Shown here one piece after another: positions 55,697 to 63,920 of a stretch of 64,000 bases of DNA. The stretch spans positions 177,411-241,410 of the forward strand of contig NZ_JAGTJJ010000008.1 of assembly GCF_028435365.1 (NCBI RefSeq), in the 5' to 3' direction. Made by a program: the position numbers and the translations under genes. The stretch is from Polyangium jinanense. Its GTDB lineage: Bacteria; Myxococcota; Polyangia; Polyangiales; Polyangiaceae. Position 1 is the stretch's first letter. Every line of letters starts with the position of its first letter. The notes under the pieces are model-generated. The model made no database searches. It saw nothing but the letters and a program-made list of their open reading frames with translations, and was not told the origin of the DNA.

Positions 55697-57376
55697 TCAG
55701 GGCAAGAGACGCGCGAGGAACAGGAGCCCTTGCTGGGCGTTGTCCGGCGAGAGCGGGCCTCCGCCGAAATCGATCGACCCGTAGCTCAGGCCCGCGAGGA
55801 TCGGATCGCCGGTCGGCATGACCCCGAGCGCGAGCACGCCGGCCGCCATGTCGGTCGTGTAGGTGCGCGAGCGCCGGTGGGTTCCGTCGAACTCGAGCTG
55901 CGCGACGAAGGGGCTCACCTGCGTGTTCGAGGTCAGCGGTCCGCCGCCGAAGTCGACCGTATCGCTGAACCAACCCGCGGTCACGATGCGGCCGTTCGCC
56001 ACGCCGAGCCACATGCCCCAGTCGGAGATGGAGTTCGGTCCGCCCACGATCTTGCTCCACGCGAGCGCGCCGTCCGACGCGAGCTTCACGAGGTACGCGT
56101 TCGTCGCCATGGGCGCGGCTTCGAGCTTCGAGCCGTCGTCGAAGCTGATGACGCCCCCCATGCGCCCCGAGAGGACGAGCTCGTCGTTCGGCGTGACCGC
56201 GATGCCGAGGGCCTCTTGATCGGCGGCGTCGCCCCAGTGCTTCCCCCAGATGGGGTTGCCGTTCGGCTGGAGCTTGAGCGTGAACACGTCGTCGTTGCCG
56301 GCGCTCGTGAACATGCCCGCGACGCCGAAATCGACCGATCCGCTGAAGTGGCCGGCGAGGATGATGTTGCCCATCGTGTCGACCGCGAGGTTCACGATCT
56401 CCTCGAAGCCCGCGCCTCCGTAACGGCGCGACATCGAGTGAAAGCCCGAGCCATCGAGCCGCGCGACGAACAGGTCCGTGTCCACCGGGGCCGTGAGCGC
56501 GGAGCCGCCGAGGTTGATCGTGCCCTGGAACTCACCGCCGACGACGACCTGCCCGGCCGGCGTGAGCGCGAGAGCCGTCGCGCTTTGCGAGCTCGTGTCG
56601 CCGAAGAGCTTGGCCCACTCGACCTCGCCGCTCGGCTTGAACTTCGCGACGAGCGCGTCGCTGCTGCCCTCGCTCGTGAGCGTCCCATTGCCGAGATCGA
56701 TCGCGCCGGAGACCGAGCCCGCGAGGTAGATCATGCCCGTGGCGTCGATCGCCACGCCGGCGCTCGTCTGCGACGAGGCGTCGCCGAAGCGCTTGCTCCA
56801 CTGGTGCGTGCCATCGGCGCTGAACTTCGCGAGCAGGATGTCGGCGCCGCCCGTGGTCGCGAGCGGTCCGCCGCCGAGATCGAGCGTGCCACGAAGCTCG
56901 CCCGTGATGACGATGTCGTGCGTCTTCGGGTCGACCGCGATGGCGCGGATGAAGATCTCTTCGGCCGTGGAAAAACCCTTGCTCCACGCGAGATCGAGCG
57001 GCGGGCATTCGGCCGGATCCTCGCCGTTGCACGCCTCGTCCTCGGGCGTGAGGCAGTTCTCGGCTTGCGGCAGGATCTCACCGGAGCACTCGCCGAAGCC
57101 CGTGCCGTTCGGCAGGCAAATCTGGACGCCCTTCTTGCAGGCGCCGATGTCCTCGGTGCCGGGAGGTCCGGTGTAGCAGGCCCGCTCTTCGTTCTCCGCG
57201 CAGCCCATGCCGCCGCCCGTTCCGCTCGAGCTCGTCGTGTCGCCGAAGTCGCGCGCTTCCGGTGTACACGCGGCCGCTCCGACGGCGATGATCGAGGCCG
57301 CGCCGATCAAGGCGCCGAGGTGCCGCAAAGACCAAGCCAAACCCCTATGGATCCTGCCTATCATCGATCCGAGCAT
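55697..57376 (-). CDS. propeller lipoprotein, paralogue 2
   Basis: Encodes 559 residues and has the same layout as its downstream neighbour: a signal with Cys after GAAA (ASIIAVGAAAC), Gly/Ser spacer, the Cys-rich segment (CYTGPPGTEDIGACKKG, CLPNGTGFGECSGEI, CNGEDPAECPPLD) and SBBP-like propeller repeats (AVDPKTHDIVITGELRGT, LDLGGGPLATTGGADILLAK). The repeat WSKRFGDA recurs at the end of each blade. It lies 13 bases upstream of paralogue 1 on the same strand, so the two were probably duplicated in tandem. A shorter start at ATG 57364 is possible. Confidence 0.8.
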   Translation of the reverse strand: MLGSMIGRIHRGLAWSLRHLGALIGAASIIAVGAAACTPEARDFGDTTSSSGTGGGMGCAENEERACYTGPPGTEDIGACKKGVQICLPNGTGFGECSGEILPQAENCLTPEDEACNGEDPAECPPLDLAWSKGFSTAEEIFIRAIAVDPKTHDIVITGELRGTLDLGGGPLATTGGADILLAKFSADGTHQWSKRFGDASSQTSAGVAIDATGMIYLAGSVSGAIDLGNGTLTSEGSSDALVAKFKPSGEVEWAKLFGDTSSQSATALALTPAGQVVVGGEFQGTINLGGSALTAPVDTDLFVARLDGSGFHSMSRRYGGAGFEEIVNLAVDTMGNIILAGHFSGSVDFGVAGMFTSAGNDDVFTLKLQPNGNPIWGKHWGDAADQEALGIAVTPNDELVLSGRMGGVISFDDGSKLEAAPMATNAYLVKLASDGALAWSKIVGGPNSISDWGMWLGVANGRIVTAGWFSDTVDFGGGPLTSNTQVSPFVAQLEFDGTHRRSRTYTTDMAAGVLALGVMPTGDPILAGLSYGSIDFGGGPLSPDNAQQGLLFLARLLP

Positions 57377-57420
57377 GCCATGGATCGACGCGCCTCGGAT
57401 CAGCTGCGTGGGGCCCGTTT

Positions 57421-58923
57421 TCAGGGGGAGAGGCGTGCCAGAAACCCGCTCGCATCGACCGTGCTCGTGGTCGTGAACGCGCCGCCGCCGAAGTCGATCG
57501 AGCCCGCGTACGCGCCGCCGATCACGACATCTCCCTGCGGGCCGAGGTCGAGGGTGAGCGCGCCGTCGGGGCCCGGACCGCCGAAACTGCGCGAGCCGAG
57601 GTGCGCGCCGTCCAGCGTGAAGCGCGCGAGGAACACGTCGACGTTCTCCACCGCGGAGAGAGGCCCGCCGCCGAAGTCGATGCTGTCGTCGAAGAGACCC
57701 GCGGCGAAGATGCTCTCCGAGGTCGGATCCACGCGGAGCGAGACGCCGAAGGTGCCGGAGCCCTTGCCGCCGAACATCTGGCCCCAGACGATCTTGCCGG
57801 TCGACGAGTAGCGCGCGAGGAAGAGGCCGCGGTCGCCCTTCGCGTAGAGCACGGGGCCGTCGAGGTACAACGTGCCCGCGGCTTCACCCGCGACGATCAC
57901 ATCGCCGTTCGGCAACGCCGCGATCGCGAGCCCGCGTTGTGACCCGGTGTCGCCCGCGCGACGCGCCCAGAGGCCGGTGCCGTTCGCGGAGAGCTTGGCG
58001 AGGAAGACATCGTGGCCGCCGATGCTCGTGAGCATGTCGCCGGCGACGGGGCCGAAGTCCATCGTGGTGTCGAACGTGCCCGTGATGAACAGCGATCCCG
58101 TGGGGTCGACGGCGAGCCCGCCGAGCTCGTCGAAGCCCGTGCCGCCGAAGCGCCGCGAGAAGAGGTGCGTGCCCTCGGCGTCGAGCTCGGCCACGTAGAT
58201 GTCGCTCGACCCCGCGGAGACGAGGTCCGATCCACCGAAATTGATCGTGCCGGAGGAGGTGCCGCCAAGGACGATGCGCCCGGACGGGGTGATAACGATC
58301 CGCTTGATGCGCTGGGCGTTCGCGTCACCGAAGCGTTTGGCCCAGGCGAGGTTGCCCTGCGCGTCGAGCTTCGCGACGAACGCGTCGTCGCTACCCGCGC
58401 TCGTCAGGACCTGTCCGTCGCCGAAGTCCGTGGTGCCTCGGATCGCGCCGCCGACGTAGATCGATCCGGCGGGATCGATGGCGACCGCGGTGGCCTCCTG
58501 GATCGCGGCGTCGCCGAAGCGCTTGCTCCATTGGGGTTCGCCGAGCGGGCCGAAGCGCGCGACGAAGAGGTCCTTTTCCCCTGCGCTCACGAGCGGTCCG
58601 CCGCCGAAGTCGACGACGCCGCGGAACGATCCGACGGCCACGACGTCGCCCGTCGCCGGATCGATCGCGACGCTCTCGATCGACTGCATGTCCGTCTCGC
58701 CGAAGCTCTTGCTCCACACGTGCTTGAACGCAGGCACAGGGATCGGTCCGCCGCCTTCGCCGCCCGTACCCCCCGCGCCGCCCACGCCACCGGATCCGCC
58801 CGATCCGCCAGCGCCGCCCGATCCGCCCGTCCCGCTCGTCACGCCGGGCCCTACGTCGGGCGAGCACGCTGCCGCACACGCCATCACCAGGCCGAGCAGC
58901 CCGATCCACGCGCCGTTTCGCAT
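57421..58923 (-). CDS. propeller lipoprotein, paralogue 3 (no Cys-rich segment)
   Basis: Encodes 500 residues from ATG 58923, which has GAGGCGG upstream; an in-frame ATG at 58956 has none. The lipoprotein signal RNGAWIGLLGLVMACAAAC is followed by a Gly-rich spacer (GGSGGAGGSGGSGGVGG) and the propeller (VDFGGGPLVSAGEKDLFVAR, FGPLGEPQWSKRFGDAAIQE and so on). Unlike the two neighbours it lacks the CYxGPPGTED segment, showing that this part is a separable module. It is 44 bases upstream of paralogue 2. The three genes look like one tandem family of surface-exposed proteins. Confidence 0.8.
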   Translation of the reverse strand: MRNGAWIGLLGLVMACAAACSPDVGPGVTSGTGGSGGAGGSGGSGGVGGAGGTGGEGGGPIPVPAFKHVWSKSFGETDMQSIESVAIDPATGDVVAVGSFRGVVDFGGGPLVSAGEKDLFVARFGPLGEPQWSKRFGDAAIQEATAVAIDPAGSIYVGGAIRGTTDFGDGQVLTSAGSDDAFVAKLDAQGNLAWAKRFGDANAQRIKRIVITPSGRIVLGGTSSGTINFGGSDLVSAGSSDIYVAELDAEGTHLFSRRFGGTGFDELGGLAVDPTGSLFITGTFDTTMDFGPVAGDMLTSIGGHDVFLAKLSANGTGLWARRAGDTGSQRGLAIAALPNGDVIVAGEAAGTLYLDGPVLYAKGDRGLFLARYSSTGKIVWGQMFGGKGSGTFGVSLRVDPTSESIFAAGLFDDSIDFGGGPLSAVENVDVFLARFTLDGAHLGSRSFGGPGPDGALTLDLGPQGDVVIGGAYAGSIDFGGGAFTTTSTVDASGFLARLSP

Positions 58924-59028
58924 TTCAAGCCGCCTCGTACCCGTTTGCCGTTTCATGTCGCAAGGCATGAGCATCGCACAACGACGAGCCTCTTTGCGCG
59001 CGCCTCCGCCTTCGCTACGCACGGGCGC

Positions 59029-59820
59029 ATGTCCGATCAATCCTCCCCCGTGAAAGTCGAGCGTCGCGGCGCCGTCGGCGTCCTCGTGATCGACCGCGCC
59101 GATCGTCGCAACGCGCTCTCGCGCGACACCCTCTACGCCCTCGGCCGCCTCGGCAGGGAGCTCGTGAGCGATCCGTCGGTCCGCGCCATCGTGCTCACCG
59201 GCGCGGGCGACAAGGCCTTCTGCGCGGGTGCCGATCTGAAGGAGCGTCAGGGCATGAGCCCCGACGACGTGCGCAAGCAGGTCGGCCTCTACCGCAGCGA
59301 GCTCGGGGTGCTCGATCGAAGCGAGAAGCCGGTGATCGCGGCGATCAACGGCGTCGCCTTCGGCGGCGGGCTCGAGCTCGCGCTGATCTGCGACCTGCGC
59401 GTCGCGGCGCCGCACGCCGAGCTCGCGCTCCCCGAGACCACGCTCGGCATCATCCCCGGCGCGGGCGGCACGCAGAGGCTGCCGCGTGTCGTGGGGGACG
59501 CGCGCGCCAAGGAGATGATCTTGCTCGGCCGGAAGCTCGGGGCGGCCGAGGCGCTCGCGTGGGGGCTCGTGAACCGCGTCTCGCCCGAGGGCACGAACGT
59601 CCTCGACGACACGATCGCCTGGATCGAGCCCATCGCGAACGGCGCTCCGATCGCGCAGAGCGCCGCGCTCCGGGCGATCGACACGTCCTACGAGGTACCG
59701 CTCGAGCTCGGCCTCGAGCTCGAACGTGTCTACTACGACGAGACGTTGCGCAGCGAGGATCGGCTCGAAGCACTGCGTGCGTTCGCCGAGAAGCGCAAGC
59801 CCGCCTTCCGCGGCGTGTAG
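59029..59820 (+). CDS. enoyl-CoA hydratase/isomerase family protein
   Basis: Encodes 263 residues. The crotonase signature is clear: the oxyanion-hole strand KAFCAGADLKER (first backbone NH), NGVAFGGGLELALICDLRVA (second), and catalytic acids in ALPETTLGIIPGAGGTQRLP with both Glu positions occupied (E in PET, and one in LGLELE further on). The Glu-Thr-Thr-Leu-Gly-Ile-Ile-Pro-Gly context is that of true enoyl-CoA hydratase of beta-oxidation, also seen in methylglutaconyl-CoA hydratase (AUH-type). It hydrates trans-2-enoyl-CoA. ATG 59029; no partner genes of a pathway are adjacent. Confidence 0.9.
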   Translation: MSDQSSPVKVERRGAVGVLVIDRADRRNALSRDTLYALGRLGRELVSDPSVRAIVLTGAGDKAFCAGADLKERQGMSPDDVRKQVGLYRSELGVLDRSEKPVIAAINGVAFGGGLELALICDLRVAAPHAELALPETTLGIIPGAGGTQRLPRVVGDARAKEMILLGRKLGAAEALAWGLVNRVSPEGTNVLDDTIAWIEPIANGAPIAQSAALRAIDTSYEVPLELGLELERVYYDETLRSEDRLEALRAFAEKRKPAFRGV

Positions 59821-59823
59821 CGG

Positions 59824-60924
59824 CTACACCCCATCCGTTGGATCTCGAAGCATCTGGATCTTGCTCTCCAGCCGCTTCGAGACCCACACCTTGTTGTGCT
59901 CGTCCACGACGACCGCGCCGCAGTCGTCGAGCTCCTCGCAGATCGACAGACCCTTGTCCGGGCCGAGGATGAAGATCGCGTCGTCGATCCCGTCGGCGGT
60001 GAAGGCGTCCTTGGCCCACACGGTCACGCTTCGGCTCTTCATCGCGGGGTAGCCCGTGCGTGGATCGATGATGTGGTGCCAGCGCTTGCCGTCCTTCACG
60101 AAGGCGCGCTCGTAGTCGCCGGCCGTCGAGAAGGCGTGGTCGGTGACGTCGATCATCGCGAAGTAGTCGTTCGGCCCCTGCCCGCGTGGATCGCGCACGC
60201 CGACGCGGTACGGCGAGCCGTCGGGCTTCTTGCCGCGCACGTACAGATCGCCGCCGGCCTGCACGTAGAACGACGCGAGTCCTTCGGCGGCGAGCACCTT
60301 CGCCGCGGCGTCGACGGCGTAGCCTTTGGCGATGCCGCCGAGGCTCACGCGCATGCCGGGCTTGCTCAGCATCACGCGGTGTGCGTCGTGGTCGAGCTTG
60401 ATCTTGCGGTAATCGATGAGCGCGCGGGCCTTGTCGATGTCGGCCTTCGAGGGCACCTCCTCGACCTTGTTCTCGTCGAAGCGCCAGAGATCACGCATCG
60501 CCTCGAACGAGATGTCGAAGACGCCCTCCGATCGCTCGGCGACGGAGATGCTCTTCTTGATCACGTCGAACGTCTCGGGCCCGACGGCGACGGCCTGCTT
60601 GCCCGCGGCCTGGTTGATGCGCGAGATCTCGCTGTCGTCGCGCCACGTCGTCATGAGCCGCTCGAGCCTGCGGATCTCGGCGAGCGCCTTGTCGAGCTTC
60701 GACCGGATCGCCGCCTCGTCGAGCTCGCGCGTGGTGTACGTCGTGATCACGACGTGTGTGCCCATCGCCTTGTCGTCGAGCGTCACCTTCTTTGGATCGA
60801 ACGGCGGCGGGCGCGGCGGAGCCGACGAGGATCGCGCCTCGGGCGTGGGCTCGGGCGGCGAGGACGTGTTGCACGCCGCGAGGGCGAGCGCGCCGAGGAG
60901 GAAAACGTGGCTCGTTCGCATCAT
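59824..60924 (-). CDS. apbE: FAD:protein FMN transferase (ApbE) lipoprotein
   Basis: Encodes 366 residues with a lipoprotein signal (LLGALALAACNTS). ApbE motifs follow: MGTHVVITTYTTRELDEAA, the flavin-binding GGIAKGYAVDAAAKVL, AGGDLYVRGKK, and the metal/FAD site TDHAFSTAGDYERAF with WHHIIDPRTGYPA. It covalently attaches FMN to Ser/Thr of target proteins of the periplasm (for example Rnf or Nqr subunits) using FAD. None of these targets is in the window. Its ATG overlaps the TGA of the methyltransferase gene as ATGA. Confidence 0.93.
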   Translation of the reverse strand: MMRTSHVFLLGALALAACNTSSPPEPTPEARSSSAPPRPPPFDPKKVTLDDKAMGTHVVITTYTTRELDEAAIRSKLDKALAEIRRLERLMTTWRDDSEISRINQAAGKQAVAVGPETFDVIKKSISVAERSEGVFDISFEAMRDLWRFDENKVEEVPSKADIDKARALIDYRKIKLDHDAHRVMLSKPGMRVSLGGIAKGYAVDAAAKVLAAEGLASFYVQAGGDLYVRGKKPDGSPYRVGVRDPRGQGPNDYFAMIDVTDHAFSTAGDYERAFVKDGKRWHHIIDPRTGYPAMKSRSVTVWAKDAFTADGIDDAIFILGPDKGLSICEELDDCGAVVVDEHNKVWVSKRLESKIQMLRDPTDGV

Positions 60925-61967
60925 GGCTCCCGCGTGATCCGCACGTAGACGTGCGACGGCGGGGCGATGCCCGTCTCCACGCGCACCTTGGGCATCCCCG
61001 GCGCGAGCGCCGCGACGAGCGCGAGCTCCTCCTCGTAGAACATGCGTCGGATCGAGGTCACGGCGTCGTAGTAGAACGTGTACGTCCGACCGTACAGGGC
61101 TCCGACGAGCGCCACGAGCCCGAGCGTGGTGAAGCTCCGCTCCCCGTCGATGAAACACGCGCCCACACGCGCGCGCCGCGCCGCCTCGCTCATCATCCGC
61201 GCGATCATTCCCGGCGGGAAATGGTGGATCGCCTGGGTGCAAGTGATCACATCCACACCCCGCTCCTCGAGCCCACCGAGCGCGAGCGCATCCTCGACCG
61301 AAAACCGCACCGAGAGCCCCCGCGCGGCCGCCTGCGCGCGCCCGAGCGCGAGGTACTCCTCCCGCAGATCACTCGCCTCGATCGCGACCCGATCCCCGAA
61401 CCGCTCGGCGAGGTACAGCGAGAGCCCGCCGTGCCCCGCCGCCACGTCGTGCACGATCGGCCGCTTTCCCTCCGCGCTCGCCGCCTCCACGAGCGGATCG
61501 ATCGCGGCCATCACCGTCGCGTAGATCCCGGTGCAGTGGTTGAACCGATCGAGCACGTCGAGCGCGTGGGTCCGCTCGTCCTCCGGGAAGCTCGGATCAT
61601 CCATGAGCTCCGGTCGATCGCGATAGAGACGCGCGTCCACCGCATGGAGCAGCTCCGTGAGCCGCGAGCCTCCGTCTCCGTCGAGATCCATCGGCCGCTC
61701 TGCGCGCATCGTCGTCACGGCCTCGGCGACGAGCGTATCGAAGCGCTCGATCGCCGCGCCGTCGCCTTGGAGCACGGCGCTTTCGAGCGGGGCGATCGCG
61801 GGCGCGAATCGCTCGATCGTGCGGCGCATGGCTTTGTTGCGGTGCAGCGCGAGCGCGCCGCGAAGCGGCCCACGCACGTCGTGGCGACTCAGCTTGCGCA
61901 TCACCGCTTCGAGGGCTGGATCGACGTGGCGGCGGAGGACCTCGGACAGCATCGAGGCGCGGGGCAT
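60921..61967 (-). CDS. class I SAM-dependent methyltransferase
   Basis: Encodes 348 residues. The first ~165 residues are a helical domain without known family. The methyltransferase domain follows: motif I VHDVAAGHGGLSLYLAE, acidic SAM-ribose contact in IEASDLRE, motif IV VITCTQAIHHFPPGMI. The C-terminus (about 280-348) includes VALVGALYGRTYTFYYDAV. The sequence TQAIHHF is common in small-molecule methyltransferases. It may share a target with ApbE, since their genes overlap by 4 bp, but this is inference. ATG 61967 has no ribosome binding site; 61952 is an alternative. Confidence 0.85.
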   Translation of the reverse strand: MPRASMLSEVLRRHVDPALEAVMRKLSRHDVRGPLRGALALHRNKAMRRTIERFAPAIAPLESAVLQGDGAAIERFDTLVAEAVTTMRAERPMDLDGDGGSRLTELLHAVDARLYRDRPELMDDPSFPEDERTHALDVLDRFNHCTGIYATVMAAIDPLVEAASAEGKRPIVHDVAAGHGGLSLYLAERFGDRVAIEASDLREEYLALGRAQAAARGLSVRFSVEDALALGGLEERGVDVITCTQAIHHFPPGMIARMMSEAARRARVGACFIDGERSFTTLGLVALVGALYGRTYTFYYDAVTSIRRMFYEEELALVAALAPGMPKVRVETGIAPPSHVYVRITREP

Positions 61968-62031
61968 GGAGGCGAGCTTAACGTATCCCGGCGCGACGTC
62001 GCGTCACGGGCGCCCCGCGCGAGAGGGCTGT

Positions 62032-63255
62032 ATGCTGCACGATCGACCCATGCAGACGACGTCCGTCGATCGACCTCACAGGGAAGCCATCCTCGCGGCC
62101 GCTCGTGCCGTCGCGCCGATCGTCCGCGACGTCGCGTCGCGGATCTTCGCGCACCCAGAGCTACGGTTCGAAGAGACGCGCGCCGCGGGCTGGATCTGCG
62201 ACGCCATCGAGGCCGAGGGTGTCGCCGTCGAACGTGGCACGGGAGGCCTCGCCACGGCCTTCCGCGCGCGCCTCGGCGACGGCGCGGGCCCGCGTGTCGC
62301 GATCCTCGCCGAGTACGACGCGCTCCCCGAGATGGGCCATGCGTGTGGCCACAACCTGATCGCCGGTGGCGCGCTCGGCGCGTTCCTCGCGATTGCGCGG
62401 GCGCGGCCGTCCTTCGCGGGCACGATCGAGATCATCGGTACGCCTGCGGAAGAGGGCGGCGGCGGCAAGATCCGCCTGCTCCAGGCCGGCGTGTTCGAGG
62501 GCGTCACGGCCGCGCTCATGTTTCACCCGTACGATTGCGACCTGCTCGCGCCGACGTCCCTCGCGAGCTACTGGCTCTCGCTTCGCTTCAAGGGGGTGCC
62601 TTCGCACGCGGCGATGGCTCCGTGGGAAGGCAAGAGCGCGCTCGCGGCGGCGCTCGGAACGATGCACCTCGTCGACGCGCAACGCGTGCAACTGCGGGAC
62701 GGCACGCGCGTGCACGGCGTCGTCGTCGAGGGCGGCCAGGCGGTCAACATCATCCCGGAGCGCGCCGTGGTGGACTTCGCGGTGCGCGCGTCGTCGTTCG
62801 CCGAGCTCTCGATGGTGCGCGCGCTCGTCGAGCGATGTGCGCGCGGCGCGGCGATCGCGTGTGGTGTGGAGGTCGAGATCGAGGTGCGGGGCGGCTACAA
62901 GGACCTGCGCCCGAACATCCCGCTCGCGCGCCGCTTCGGCGAGCACCTCGCCGCGCTCGGCAGGCCTGCGCGCTTGGTCGACCCCGTACGCAGCATGGGC
63001 TCGACGGACATGGGCGACGTCTCGCACGTGATCCCATCGATTCACCCGCTGCTCGCGATCTGCGACGAGGGCGAGACGATGTGCCACGAGCACCCGTTCG
63101 CGCGATACGCGGACAGCGATCGAGGCGCGGATGCGATGATGGCGGCGGCGCAGGCGATGGCGCTCACGGCGCTCGACATCCTCGCGGACGCACCCTTGCG
63201 GGCGGCGATGACGTCTTATTTCGAGGGGAAGTTCGAGGGGAAGAACGGGCAGTAA
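62032..63255 (+). CDS. M20-family amidohydrolase (p-aminobenzoyl-glutamate/indoleacetyl-amino-acid hydrolase type)
   Basis: Encodes 407 residues. The metal-site motifs of M20 peptidases are present: HPELRFEE, LAEYDALPEMGHACGHN (Asp/His ligands), TPAEEGGGGK (Glu-Glu), ALMFHPYD, and the dimerisation domain VPSHAAMAPWEGKSA. The C-terminal His ligand is in HEHPFARYAD. It should hydrolyse an amide or peptide bond in a small conjugate. GAGGG lies seven bases before ATG 62032; a later ATG at 62050 is possible. Cytoplasmic, no signal peptide. Confidence 0.92.
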   Translation: MLHDRPMQTTSVDRPHREAILAAARAVAPIVRDVASRIFAHPELRFEETRAAGWICDAIEAEGVAVERGTGGLATAFRARLGDGAGPRVAILAEYDALPEMGHACGHNLIAGGALGAFLAIARARPSFAGTIEIIGTPAEEGGGGKIRLLQAGVFEGVTAALMFHPYDCDLLAPTSLASYWLSLRFKGVPSHAAMAPWEGKSALAAALGTMHLVDAQRVQLRDGTRVHGVVVEGGQAVNIIPERAVVDFAVRASSFAELSMVRALVERCARGAAIACGVEVEIEVRGGYKDLRPNIPLARRFGEHLAALGRPARLVDPVRSMGSTDMGDVSHVIPSIHPLLAICDEGETMCHEHPFARYADSDRGADAMMAAAQAMALTALDILADAPLRAAMTSYFEGKFEGKNGQ

Positions 63256-63257
63256 CG

Positions 63258-63875
63258 TCAGGCCGCGGGCGCGCGTTTGCTGTCGACCCCGGCGGCTTGC
63301 AGATCGTCGAGCATGCCCGTCGTGCCTTCGAGCGGGATGGCGCGGGCGAGGGCCACGCGCTCGAGCATCATCGCGAGCTCCAGCATGTTGCTCACGGGCG
63401 GCAGAAGCGCGCTCGTCCCGTCCCAGAGATCGAGCCCGATGCTGCCGCGCAGAACCGGTAGCTCCTGCCCCTTCTGGTCGGTCTTCGGGATGCGCACCTT
63501 GTCGATCTGCGACCAGCTCCAGCGCCGCACCCGCGGCACCCCGAACGAGAGCAGCTCGCGCAGCACGATGCCCTCCGGGTTCACCACCACGCCGCGCATT
63601 TGGTCACGCAAAACCCCGGCGATGGCGCTGCAGAACAGGATGATCGCGCACACGCTCGCGGGCATGATGCGATGGCGATCGTCCTCGACGACGTACTTGA
63701 AGAGCCAGCTATTCGTCGGGGCGTGCTGCCCGTAGACGATCGCGCCCGAGATGATCAGCGCGAACGCGAGGTAGGCGAGCCAGGGAAGGCGTTCCTTCAG
63801 CGGCGGCCCGAACGACACGGTGCTGTCCGGGCGATACGTCATGTCGAAGCCGGGAGGACGAGAAGGTCGCGCCAT
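63258..63875 (-). CDS. membrane protein of unknown function
   Basis: Encodes 205 residues. Two membrane helices are visible (about 35-55, LPWLAYLAFALIISGAIVYG, and 72-90, MPASVCAIILFCSAIAGVL), followed by a soluble, mixed alpha/beta C-terminal domain (about 95-195; VVNPEGIVLRELLSFGVPRV, WSWSQIDKVRIPKT) resembling bacterial PH-like domains of small membrane proteins. Start ATG 63875 or 63842; neither has a good ribosome binding site. It is convergent with the M20 hydrolase, two bases apart. Function unknown. Confidence 0.75.
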   Translation of the reverse strand: MARPSRPPGFDMTYRPDSTVSFGPPLKERLPWLAYLAFALIISGAIVYGQHAPTNSWLFKYVVEDDRHRIMPASVCAIILFCSAIAGVLRDQMRGVVVNPEGIVLRELLSFGVPRVRRWSWSQIDKVRIPKTDQKGQELPVLRGSIGLDLWDGTSALLPPVSNMLELAMMLERVALARAIPLEGTTGMLDDLQAAGVDSKRAPAA

Positions 63876-63920
63876 GCCCGCAGTCTACACGAGCCCGGCG
63901 CGAACCTTGGATCCGGCTAG

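Noticed and set aside
58012..59028. upstream extension of the enoyl-CoA hydratase frame
   Set aside because: It is antisense to the third propeller lipoprotein and contains no family sequence; the hydratase starts at ATG 59029.
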